DNA of 64,000 nt from Anthoceros angustus. Its lineage: Eukaryota > Streptophyta > Anthocerotopsida > Anthocerotales > Anthocerotaceae. The notes under the pieces were generated by a model. That model made no database searches, was not told the origin of the DNA, and saw only the letters and a list, made by a program, of their open reading frames with translations. Where the stretch lies: positions 1-64,000 of the forward strand of contig VJWM01000297.1 of assembly GCA_010909165.1 (NCBI GenBank). Direction: 5' to 3'. The position numbers and the translations under genes were made by a program. The stretch's first letter is position 1. The number at the start of each line of letters is the position of its first letter. Positions 13,150-23,989 of this stretch are shown in pieces.

Positions 13150-13620
13150 ATTAAGTGACTTTGGAGTGTTGCAAAAACGAAATCCCAGAACATGGCCTGC
13201 CTATGTTGTCCATCCATAACATGCGCCAAAATGATGGCAAACCACGTGAAAGCATCTGGATTAGCAACCATTCTAAAAATGAGAAGCATACATCCGCAAG
13301 GTGAGGTTGCCCAAAACATGTCCGCCTCATACCTTTTTTTACACAATAAGAGCATGGACACGGCGACCCAGGACCACATCCCTCACACATTTGGTTAGGA
13401 CTGTAGGAAGCAACGAGTGAGAAATAAGAAATTTCGCCTGTACCAAACCACCCAGAGCCTCCACAGCCTCTGTAAGCTGCCCCTGCTCACATATTTTTAT
13501 GCTCACAGTTCCAATTGTAAAGAGCAGCGTATTGCACGGGTAGAGGGGGGCAGGCAAATTTCTTGTATCAGGGGTTCCGGAAGGGCAAGGAGCGCAGCAT
13601 TCAGGTGGCCCACCTTGCAA
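13150..13620 (-). pseudogene. PLS-class PPR protein fragment
   Basis: Minus-strand reading from 13620 gives CEQGQLTEAVEALGG, then KFLISHSLLPTVLTKCVRD and LGRRVHALIV. After a frame change it gives KKRYEADMFWATS, then NPDAFTWFAIILAHVMDG and QHRQAMF. This is the helix-turn-helix pattern of plant PLS-type pentatricopeptide repeat proteins, which bind organellar RNA and guide C-to-U editing. The order (x-x-GR-VHA-x-IV, then a D-x-F-x-W-x-x-I segment) is typical of the family. Only two or three repeats remain out of the usual ten or more, at least one frame break is visible, and no E or DYW domain follows. I read it as a decayed fragment rather than a working gene. Confidence 0.65.
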
Positions 13621-14601
13621 CGGAGCCGAGAAAAAAAGGGAGTATGTTGGGGGGGTCCGGTGCCGTCTTCGCTATGGAGCGCCACTCCAGCTATAACCCG
13701 TCGCTGGCTGGGTGCGTCCCGTCGTCCGCTGCCCTCACAAACAGGGTGGCCACAGGGGGACGATAACCTGGGTAGAGCCCGGTGACGGCCCGATTGTCAG
13801 CCCGCCGTCGCCCTCCCGCTCGCCCTTGCAGGAAGAATCCCTTGCTGCGTCTACGCAGGGGCTTCCGAACGAGCTGCTACGTCTGTGCAGTGTCGTCGCA
13901 AACAGTGTACCGCGCAAGCGACCGAGTACGTGTGAGACCGCGTACATGGCGACGGGCTCGCGGTCTACGCGGACGCGACGGCCAGCTTGGGGAGGCTCGG
14001 CGTGAGGGCGACACCGGGCCTCAGGGTGAGCAACAGCGAGAGCTGAAACCTCACTTCAAAAATCGTATTTCAGCAATTAAATGTAAGTGTTGTCTAAAGA
14101 GCCGCTTGTCATGTGGCTTAAGTTTGCTAAAAACAGGCAGTTCTGCGGGTAGTTCTGCTTTAAAAATTGCTCTAAAAATGGATAGTTTTGCTCTAAAACA
14201 GTAATTTCCGTTTTTAATGGCACCCTAGATTTCCATATGCATTTTGAGCGATCGCGCAGGGTTAGCGTCGCTTTCCATGCGCCCGAAACAAAACCAAAAC
14301 TACTAAAAATAGTATATTCCGCTTTTGGTGGGAGGAAAGATTCCCAACTTCGTTTTGGCCCTCCCCTCCCCTCCTTTGCGCTTTTCGCGCCAACATTTGG
14401 TGCCGTTACGGGCAATCGGCAGTGCCCTTCACCAGCACATCCGGTCACTTTGTGGAGCGACCACGTTGTTTCTTCTTCGTAGCAGAGATTGTCGCGCGTT
14501 GAGGCTGTCACGCAGCTGCTGAGAGATCTCCATTGCCTTCTGTAGTTCCACATAGACCTCCTCTTCCCTTCGCTCCATTGCCTCTACCTCCACCAACGCG
14601 A
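13621..14601. other. Spacer before the Harbinger-like ORF1
   Basis: No gene recognised. A short AT-rich stretch at about 14050-14320 repeats motifs such as GTTCTGC and CTCTAAAA. It may be the outer end of the PIF/Harbinger-like element, but I could not match it to a terminal inverted repeat on the far side near 43.2-43.4 kb. Confidence 0.3.
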
Positions 14602-15217
14602 ATGTCTTGGAAAAACAACGATTGTCTTGTGCTTCAGGCAGCTGTGAGAATCGAAGAGGAGAAACGGGCATTTGGTGGCGTAAAGGAGAAGATGAAGTCC
14701 GCAACGGTGAGGTGGGATGCAGTAGCCACTTATTGTGTGAAGCATGGCATCAATGCTTCCCCTGATTAGTGCAGATCCAAGTGGGAGCTGTTAAGGCAAT
14801 AGTGGAAGAAGATTTCTGACTACAGTCGGCATGGAATGCGAAGTGATCACTCGGACTATTGGAGAATGACTTCATCAGACAAAAAAGATAAAAAACTGCC
14901 TGTGGACTTCAATCAGGAATTGTATGAAACCATTGCGGCCTAGATGGTGGTTGTGAACTCAGCTGTTGACCCTCCATATGATACGATTGTCGACTCCAAT
15001 TTTTTGTAGACTCCGGGTACTTCAAGTTGCTCATCGATACCTACAAAGTCAGGCTCCCGTTCTCAACCAGATGTTGCAAGTGAGCCCACAGAAGATCCAG
15101 CAGATCCCCAACAATGGACAACAGAGAGGATTAAGCGCAGAAAATTAAAGGAGAAAGCCGTTGATGCCACACTGTCCACAAAGACTCAATCATTTGTCCA
15201 AGCTCTCGGTAGTGTTG
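14602..15217 (+). pseudogene. Harbinger ORF1 (Myb/SANT-like DNA-binding protein), 5' part
   Basis: ORF1 proteins of PIF/Harbinger elements bind the element's ends and bring in the transposase. This frame starts at ATG 14602 (MSWKNNDCLVLQAAVRIEEE) and carries the trihelix/SANT pattern: RWDAVATYC, CRSKWELLR, WKKISDYS, HSDYWRM, then LPVDFNQELYETI. Next come a Ser/Thr/Pro-rich linker and a basic stretch ending SFVQALGSV. Four in-frame stops interrupt it (14767, 14800, 14941, 15007), all TAG and all where glutamine would fit, for example before CRSKW. The reading is cut at 15217 by the CACTA insertion and resumes at 39976. Joined with one TTG copy, the two parts make 813 nt, exactly 271 codons including the stop. 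Confidence 0.8.
15215..15217. repeat. CACTA target site duplication, left copy (TTG)
   Basis: TTG directly precedes the element. An identical TTG directly follows it at 39973-39975. Three bases is the duplication size of the CACTA superfamily, and keeping only one copy restores the ORF1 frame. Confidence 0.9.
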
Positions 15218-15246
15218 CCCTACTAGAAAAGGCAGCCTATGTTACA
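15218..15246 (+). repeat. CACTA terminal inverted repeat, left
   Basis: 29 bases pair perfectly with the reverse complement of 39944-39972. The outer five are CCCTA instead of CACTA. Confidence 0.95.
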
Positions 15247-15500
15247 CTTTATGTTAAGATTTGGACCCCTGGATGTAACACTTATGTTGCAATTTTGGGG
15301 TCGTGTAACACTTTTTGGGCCGCTTGTTACACTTTGGCTTGGAAACCAAACCGGAGTGTTTGTTGCAACCATGTTGCAAGGGAGTTGCAATTTTGTTGAG
15401 ATGAAGTGAGAGTCGCTTTTGTCCTCTCTCAAGATTGCAACAGTTGCAACATATAAAGTGTTACAAGAAAAGTCTTGTAACACTTTTGGAGGCTTGAACC
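15241..15500. repeat. Left subterminal repeat zone of the CACTA
   Basis: Within 260 bases, TGTAACACTT or its complement and TTGCAAC or its complement recur many times, for example near 15242, 15275, 15303, 15328, 15362, 15373, 15437 and 15475, in both orientations. Similar words occur near the right end (39700-39945). In En/Spm such clustered short motifs are the binding sites of the TNPA accessory protein. No TNPA-like gene is identifiable here. Confidence 0.8.
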
Positions 15501-15799
15501 TCCTCCCCATCTACCTTCCTCCTTTACTACATTTACCATATGAAATACTTGGTTTCCCTTATTACCTCGTATGAATACATATAAATAAATACATGTACGC
15601 ATACAGGTTTCGTAGAATACTGGTATTGGTAATATCGATAATTTCATGACATACGGTTATATTTCACTTTGTATAAAACATTATCGTCACCGATAACGCA
15701 TAAATTGTACACGTCCGGGATACTATACTTTGTATTCATCATTCACACACATGCGGATACATACATCCCACATTTCACCCAGCCTATTTTTGTCTATCC

Positions 15800-18700
15800 G
15801 GTGTCGCGCAACCTACCTTCTCTAGCGGGCGTTACGTGCGGCTTGTCCCCATGCCCATCGGCTTCTTGCCACCCAGCCCTTCTTATCGCATTTACTAGTT
15901 TGTCCTTACGCCTATGATTTTGCTGCTTGGCCAGGGTTCTTTGGCTCCATACATGGCGCTTCATCATTTCTAATTTCCTACTCCTCATCGTATGCATGAG
16001 AAGGAAACCTCCTACAACCCCTGCTTTGCGATTTTCTTCCTCCCTTCCTCTTGCGTTTCGCGACCCGGCTTCCCTTTCCATCGCATCCATCTCCCTTCCA
16101 CCCTGCACGCACCCACAGCACATACATCGCAGCATGCCCTTGATTACATGTCCAGCATATAGTGTGCTGGCGACCTTCAATTGCTTACCTTCCCACGCAT
16201 CCGGTTTTCTTATGTACCTCTTGCCACATCCTCCTTCCATCCTCGCTCTTTCGCTGTGGCGCCGCTCGTGCCCGGCCCTCGATGCCTCCACCACCTCCCC
16301 GCTTTCCTCTTTCGGCCTCCACCTTTGTCAGTGGCGTAGCCTCCAATGGGGCCCAGTGGAGGTCCATGCTTTCGGCGTCGGAGTGTGCCAGGTATGTGTC
16401 TGCAGTTAGGCACGCCCTCAATGTCGTCCATTGCCTCATCCTCTGCGCCCTTTGTTGTCGCCATCGCGCCATCATGTACCCCTTTTGCGATTTTCTTCCT
16501 CCCTTCCTCTTGCGTTCGTCCGCGACCGCTTTCCCTTTCCATCGCATCCACCTCCCTTCCCCTCTGCACGCACCCACACACATCGCAGCATGCCCTTGAT
16601 ACATGTCCAGCATATAGTGTGCTAGACCTTCAATTGCTTACCTTCCCACGCATCCGGTTTTCTTATGTACCTCTTGCCCATCGCTCCTTCCATCCTCGCT
16701 CTTTCTGGCGCCGCTGCCACGCCACCCGGCCCGCTCGATGCCTCCACCTCCCCGCTTTCCTCTTCGGCCTCCACCCTTTGTCACGTGGCGTAGCCTCCAA
16801 TGGGGCCCCGCTGTGGAGGTCCATGCTTTCAGCGTCGGAGTGTGCCAGGTATGTGTCTGGCACGAAGTTAGGCACGCCCTCAATTTCGTCCGCTGCCTCA
16901 TCCTCTGCGCCACTGTTGTTTTCGGCATCGTCATCGCATGTACCCCCTTTGCCTCTTTCTCCCTCCCCCTCGACAATTCCCTCATGGCTGCCACGCGCCT
17001 TTTGGCCCCCACCACGACCATGGCTTCTGCTTGCGGACCCGGTCCTCTCCTCGATCCGCCACCCGATCCTCCCACTCCCACCCCGTTTTGTTCGCAGCCC
17101 ACGCTGGACCCATGCATGTTCCTTCTTTGGTGACGACACAGGCCTCCCTGCTGAATCTCATCCGCCCTCCAATTCCATCCCTCATGTTCACGGCCCTCGT
17201 CACTCCCTCGACCCCATCTCCGTCCACAATGTGCGATTACGCCGTCACTGGCGATGGGCACCCCCAACACACGCCCTTTACCATGCTGCCCTCTTGACAC
17301 ACCCTCCTTCGTGAGCATGCCCTGGTGATACCAAGTCCTCCTCCCCACGCCATGGCGGCAGCAGGCACCCCCAATTCGTGTCCGTTACGGCCCCTCTCCC
17401 TACACATCTTCTCACACTCTTCATTCACACTATCACCGGCATGCATGGTCCATCACCATCGGGTGATCGTGGTGTCGTCGGCACCACGATGTCATTGCTC
17501 ATAGCCTCTCCCTACACATCTTCTCACTCTTCATTCACACTATCACCAGGCATGCATGGTCCATCACCTTCGGGTGATCGTGGTGTCGTCGGCACCACGA
17601 TGTCATTGCTCGTGATAGCCTCTGCACTGTTTCCCCTGCACCATCCCACCTTCATGGTTCACCAAGCCCCTCCCTCCATTCCTTTGATGTCTCTCCGATC
17701 TCCCCAAAGCAATCTACTCCGTCCTCCTAGTTATCCCCACATCCACCACCACCTCCCTTCCACCCTCCTCCCTTCCATCCTTCGTCTAAATGCCACGGAT
17801 CTGGATCCATCTCCAATTCCATGTCATTCAACAAAATAGTCATTTCCCTTGTTCTCCACGGCTAGCTTTGAACCTCGGGGTGTTTTCATGTATTCCATGT
17901 CTTACTTGTAGGAACTCCGACGGACCGCCCTTATCGCGAACCGCCCAGGTTGCATGGAGATCGTCCTCTTGACCTCCCAAATTCAGCCTCCTCTTGTTGG
18001 GTACCTACCATGCTTCTTCTCAAAGAACCACCCATCCACGCCCTCCCTTTCCCCAAGGGTTTGGCCCCCCTCCGTTTTGGCCAGCCTCTTTTCTGCAAGT
18101 TCATACTTGATGGCTCAAACTTCCGTTCTCTTCAGCATCCGCCAGGCAACATCTTCCCACTCCTCGTCCACCATGCTCGGCTTCTTCCCGCTCCTCCCTC
18201 CTCCCTTTCCTCTAATGCCGCCTTTGCGGCCTCCACGAGTTGCGCGTGCGAGTCATCTGCGAGAAGTGTCGGCTTATGCTCGACTTTACCACCAGGTCGG
18301 GGAAGGCGTCAGACACCGATTTCACTAACCGTGCCTTTTCCCCTCTCGGAACGTCGCGCCATCTTGCCATGTACCCCAGTTCATTCACAACCTTTGTCCG
18401 CACTAGTTTCAACAGTTCTTCGTGCCTAGCTTCGGTTAGACCCCCGAACAACATCGGATTCCATTCCCTCCCTCCTTTGTTTTTGCAAGGCCTCTTCAGC
18501 CATTTCACGCCATGCCTTTTATCAAGGCATCACCGGCATCGTTGTCCACCTCACACCACTCCATCGCATCCGGTGCGCTCCCCTCGCTTGTCAATTCACA
18601 CCTCCTCCCCTTGTCATCACCTCCCCCGCCTGCGTCGCCATTCCTCATCCGATTCTTGTCGTGCGCGGCGCCCACCACGACCATGGCTTGCGGACCCGGT

Positions 18701-21700
18701 CCTCCTCGATCCTCCACCCGATCCTCCCACTCCCACCCCATTTGTTCAGCCTGGCGACCCCATGTTCCCTTTGGTGACGACACAATTGCCTCCATTGCTG
18801 ATGCATCCGCCCTCCAATTCCATCCCTCATGTCTTTCACGGCCCTCGTCACTCCCTCGACCCCATCTCCGTCCACAATGTGCGATTACGCCGTCACTGGC
18901 GATGTGGGCACCACGCCCTTTACCGGCTGCCCTCTTGACACCCTCCTTTCGTTAACCGGCCTAGCCACTCGGTGATTACCAAGTCCTCCCTTCCCACGGC
19001 CATGGCAAACTTGTGATGTGGGCACCCCCAATTCCGAGTCGTTCGTGGCGCGCCTCTCCCTACACATCTTCTCTTCATTCACACTATCACCGGGCATGGT
19101 CCATCACCTTCGGGTGATCGTGGTGTCGTCGGCACGATGTCATTGCTCGTGATAGCCTCCCCGCCGCACTGTTTCCCCATCACCATCCCACCTTCATGGT
19201 TCACCAAGCCCGCCCTCCCTTCCATTCCTTTGATGTCTCTTTGATCTCCCCAAAGCATCTACTCTCTCCTCCTAGTTATCCCCATCCACACCACCACCTC
19301 GTCCACCAGTGCTCCCCTCTTCCATCCTTCGTCTCGGAATGCCACGGATCTGGATCCATCTCCAATTCCATGTCATTCAACAAAATAGTCATTTCCCTTG
19401 TTCTCCGGCAATAGCCTTTGAACCTCGGGGTGTTTTCATGTATTCCATGTCTTACCCAGAACTCCGACGAGACCCGCCTTCGCTGAACCGCCCACAGAGG
19501 TTGCATGGAGATCGTCCTCTTGACCTCCATATTTGCCTCCTCTTGATTTGGGTACCTACCATGCTTCTTCTCAAACCGAACCACCCATCCACGCCCTCCC
19601 TTTCCCCAAGGGTTTGGCCCCATCACCGTTTTGGCCAGCCTCTCTTTTTGCAAGTTCATACTTGATGGCTCAAACTTCCGTTTCAGCTCCATCCGCCCGA
19701 GCATCACTCTTCCTCGTCCACCATGCTCGGCTTCTTCCTCCTCCCCTCCCTCCCTTTCCTCTAATGCGCGCCTTTGCGGCCTCCACATCGAGTTGCGTGC
19801 GAGTCATCTGCGAGAAGTGTCGGCTTATGGACTTTACCACCGGTCGGGAAGGCCGATTTCACTAACGTGCCTTCTCCCTCTCGGGCGTCGCGCCATCTTG
19901 CCATGTACCCCAGTTCATTCACAACCTTTGTCCTCACTAGTTTCAGTCTTGTGCCTCCCGGACCCCGAACAACATCGGATTCCTTCCCTTCCCTCCTTTG
20001 CTTTTGCAAGGCCTCTTCACCATTTCACGCCATGCCTTTTATCAATTTATCACGGCATCGTTGTCCACCTCACAAACCACTCCATCGCATCCGGTTGCAC
20101 ACCCTCCCCTTGTCATCACCTCCCCACCGCGAATTGTCGCCATTCCTCATCCGATTCTTGTCGTGCGCGGCGGGACCACCGCACGGGTTGCCGCCCTCCC
20201 TCCTTTGCTTTTGCATTGCCTCCACATCCACCTCCCTTCCACCCTCTGCACGCACGCGCATAGCATGCCCTTGATTACATGTCCAGCATATAGTTACTGC
20301 GACCTTCAATTGCTTACCTTCCCACGCATCCGGTTTTCTTATGTACCTCTTGCCACATCGCTCCTTCCATCCTCGCTCTTTCCTGTGGCTGCCCCCCCGT
20401 CACACGGCCCCGCTCGATGCCTCCACACCTCCCCGCTTTCCTCTTTCGGCCTCCACCTTTGTCACGGTGGCGTAGCCTCCAATGGGGCCCATGTGGAGGT
20501 CCATGCTTTCATCGGAGTGTGCGGTATGTGTCGCGCAAGTTAGGCACGCCCTCAATGTCGCCCCTCATCCTCTGCGCCTTTGTTTTGCATCGCCATCATG
20601 TACCCCTTTGCCGTGCCTCTTTCTCCCTCCCCTCGACAATTCCCTCATGGGCTGCCACGCCTTTTGGCCCCCACCACGACCATGGCTTGCGGACCCGCCT
20701 CTCCTCGATCCTCCGATCCTCCCACTCCCACCCCATTTGTTCGCAACGGACCATGCATGTTCCTTCTTTGGTGACACAATTGCCTCCCCTGAAATCTCAT
20801 CCGCCCTCAATTCCATCCCTCATGTCGGTCACTCCCTCGACCCCATCTCCGTCCACAATGTGCGATTACGCCGTCACTGGCGATGGGCACCCTCCCAACA
20901 CACGCCCTTTACCATGCTGCCCTCTTGACACACCCTCCTTTGACCGGCATGGCCACTCGGTGATTCAAGTCCTCCCTTCCACGGCCATGGCAAGCGGTGT
21001 GGGCACCCCCAATTCGAGTCCGTTCGGCGCGCCTCTCCCTACACATCTTCTCACTCTTCATTCACACTATCACCGGGCATGCATGGTCCATCACCTTCGG
21101 GTGATCGTGGTGTCGTCGGCACCACGATGTCATTGCTCGTGATAGCCTCTGCACTGTTTCCCCATCACCATCCCACCTTCATGGTTCACCAAGCCCCTCC
21201 CTCCATTCCTTTTTGATGTCTCTCTCTCCCCAATGCATTCTACTCCTCTCCTAGTTATCCCCACATCCACACCACCACCTCGTCCATGCTCCCATCTTCC
21301 ATCCTTCGTCTCGGAATGCCACGGATCTGGATCCATCTCCAATTCCATGTCGTTCAACAAAATAGTCATCTCCCTTGTTCTCCAGCCGAACGAACTCGGG
21401 GTGTTTTCATGTATTCCATGTCTTACCAGTGAACTCGGGCAGACCGCCCTTATCGCGAGCACGAGGTTGCATGGAGATCGTCCTCTTGATATTCAGCCTC
21501 CTCTTGTTGGGTACCTACCATGCTTCTTCTCAAAGAACCACCCATCCACGCCCTCCCTTTCCCCAAGGGTTTGGCCCCATCTCCGTTTTGGCCGCCTCTT
21601 TGCAAGTTCATACTTGATGGCTCAAACTTCCCTTCGTTGCATCCGAGCGCAAGGCATCTTCCCACTCTTCCTCGTCCACCATGCTCGGCTTCGCTCCTCC

Positions 21701-21900
21701 CTCCTGCTCCCTCCTCTAATGCGCTTTTGCGGCCTCCACACACGAGTTGCGTGCGAGTCATCTGCGAAGTGTCGGCTTATGCTGGACTTTACCACCGGTC
21801 GGGAAGGCTTCGACACGATTTCACTAACGTCCTTCTCCCTCTCGGGCGTCGCGCCATCTTGCCATGTTCCCCGGTTCATTCACAACCTTTGTCGCACAGT
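15800..21900. repeat. CACTA left arm: about three degenerate copies of a long module
   Basis: Marker sentences recur in the same order. Words around GTCCACAATGTGCGATTACG appear at about 17220, 18869 and 20850. The GGGTGATCGTGGTGTCGTCG segment appears at about 17461, 17571, 19113 and 21099. The GCCACGGATCTGGATCCATC segment appears at about 17792, 19341 and 21316. Periods are about 1.6-2.0 kb. A shorter duplication of about 460 bases lies at 16020-16880. Copies are nearly identical over tens of bases but are broken by many 1-15 base gaps. Plus-strand frames are Pro/Ser/His-rich and look like artefacts of C-rich sequence. Confidence 0.75.
18212..18508 (-). pseudogene. Conserved unknown ORF in CACTA left-arm modules (copy 1)
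   Basis: The minus-strand frame contains RHEELLKLVRTKVVNELGYM, then ARWRDVPRGEKARLVKSV and VVKSSISRHFSQM. The same protein segment returns in broken form at 20009-19761 (LVRTKVVNELGYMARWRDA) and 21879-21622 (VVKSSISRHFADD). A companion segment on the same strand contains FEKKHGRYPNQEEANMEVKR and LLNDMELEMDPDPWHSETKD (19788-19276, with copies near 17.8-18.1 and 21.3-21.6 kb). Regular codon structure and recurrence suggest a former coding gene of the element or a captured host exon set. I do not recognise the family. Confidence 0.5.
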
Positions 21901-22359
21901 TTCCAGTTCTTAGTGCCTGCTTGGTCGACCCCGAACAACATCGGATTCCTTCCCTTCCTGTCCTTTGCTTTTGCATTGCCTCCTTCAGCCATTTCACGCC
22001 ATTCCTTTTATCAAGGCACCGCATCGTTGTCCACCTCACACCACTCCATCGCATCCGGTTCACCTCCCCTTGTCAATTCACCTCCCCACCGCCGTCGCCA
22101 TTCCTCATCCGATTCTTGTGCGTGCGCGTTTGTCCGCACAGGACCCCGGCCCCCACGCCTCGGTGCGTCTGCGATCGCCACCACCTCCCGTGTTGCCATG
22201 GGCTGCCTCCATATGTCCTCCATGAGCAGTGCCCGGCATGCCAAGGTGCACGCAAGCGTCCAGCGAAACAAATTGCATCAACGTGTCTACTGCGATGAAC
22301 ACGTTCTTGTCAATCTAGTCTCGAACCACCACCTCATTTGACAAAACATCATCATCCCC

Positions 22360-23690
22360 GTTGAACGGCAATGCTCCAAGTCCGCCTCGGGGGATGTTCC
22401 ACGTCTCCATGTCCTCAAATCGCCATTGGTACCGCTGCCATGTTCCACTCTCCCCACAACTCTCGATGTCCCTTTGTGGGGCGGTGGCCTTCTCTTGGCG
22501 CGCAGCTGGATCGGAGTGGCTAGGTGCTGGGTGGATGGCGAGGATCGAGCTTGCCCTCTCATCCTCCCCACCACCTACGGTTTGGCGTCGGCGGCCGCGA
22601 CGCCCCGCGGCTGGTGCTCTCGCGTATCGATGTCTCCAAACTCGGCGGCCGCCTTCATCCATTGCCCGTTCGGCCGATCCCATGCAAGGCATTGGCTTGC
22701 CCCTTCTGCGGTTGCCAAGCCAAGGTGCATAGCGTCCGCGAAACAAATTGCATCAAGCGTGTGATGCGATGAACACGTTCTTGTCAATCTAGTCTCGAAC
22801 CACCACCTCATTTGACAAAACATCATCATCCCCGTTGAACGCGACGCATGCTCCAAGTCCGCCTCGGGGGATGTTCCACGTCTCCATGTCCTCAAATCGC
22901 CATTGGTTCTGCCATGTTCCTCTCCCCACAACTCTCGATGTCCCTTTGTGGGACGGTGGCCTTCTCTTGGCGCGCAGCTGGATCGGAGTGGCTAGGTGCT
23001 GGGTGGATGGCGAGGATCGAGCTTGCCCTCTCATCCTCCCCACCCACCTACGGTTTGGCGTCGGCGGCCGCGACGCCCCGCGGCTGGTGCTCTCGCGTAT
23101 CGATGTCTCCAAACTCGGCGGCCGCCTTCATCCATTGCCCGTTCGGCCGATCCCATGCAAGGCATTGGCTTGCCCCTTCTGCGGTTGCCAAGCCAAGGTG
23201 CACCATAGCGTCCGCAAACAAATTGCATCAACGTGTGTACAAATGCGATGAACACGTTCTTGTCAATCTAGTCTCGAACACCCACCTCATCAGCAAAACA
23301 TCGCCATCCCTTGCGTTGGACGCAATGCTCCAAGTCCGCCTCGGGGCCGGATATTCCACGTCTCCATGTCCTCAAATCGCCATTGGCTGCCATGTTCCCT
23401 CTCCCCACAACTCTCGATGTCCCTTTGTGGGACGGTGGCTTCTTGCGCGGCTCGGATCGGAGTGGGTGGTGGGGTGGATGGCCAGATAGCGATCCGAGCT
23501 TGCCCTCTCATCCTCCCCACCTACGGTTTGGCGTCGGCGGCGCCGTGGCGCCCGGCGGCGATGGTGCTCTAGCGTATCGCAAACTCGTTAGCGGCCTTCC
23601 TCCATTGCCCGTTGCCGGGCACCGCCATCGCCATCGAAGGCATTGGCTTGCCCTTCACTGCGGTTGCCAAGCCAAGGTCGCCCGCAAAAT
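22360..23690. repeat. Three tandem copies of a ~478-bp module in the CACTA
   Basis: The unit starting near ATGCTCCAAGTCCGCCTCGG occurs at about 22370, 22848 and 23325. Copies 1 and 2 are almost identical apart from scattered gaps, for example around 22428/22908, 22443/22918, 22567/23040, 22729/23202 and 22750/23225. Copy 3 has larger gaps. Base substitutions are few. Confidence 0.85.
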
Positions 23691-23989
23691 TCAAAGCTCT
23701 TCATATGGAAAGCCTTTGTTTTGCAAAGTAGGCCGTCATCATTTATTGTTTTACGAGATCAACGTCCTCACTATGCTTCACCTTCCATGACTAGTGTTTT
23801 ATATTACGACAAAACAGTATATTGCCCATTAGTGCGCAGTCGAAGCGCGCATCAATGCTTGATGCCATAATCGTCTTCATCGAATATTGCCACTAAAGAC
23901 AACGTTGTTTTGCGGTGTGGCGTTGGTTACTTTGCTCACTTCTCCGGAAAGGTTGCCCCTCCCTCGGCGTCCTAGGCCACGCCACGCTG

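Noticed and set aside
14767-15009. TAG read as glutamine (altered nuclear code) or repaired by RNA editing
   Set aside because: TAG ends the LST8 and GDSL genes in the same window, and U-to-C editing in plants is an organelle process. Deamination is simpler.
16346-17314. 322-residue Pro/Ser/His-rich frame on the plus strand
   Set aside because: C-rich, T-rich sequence gives such frames by chance. The copies in the other modules are not kept in frame, and the opposite strand shows the more protein-like reading.
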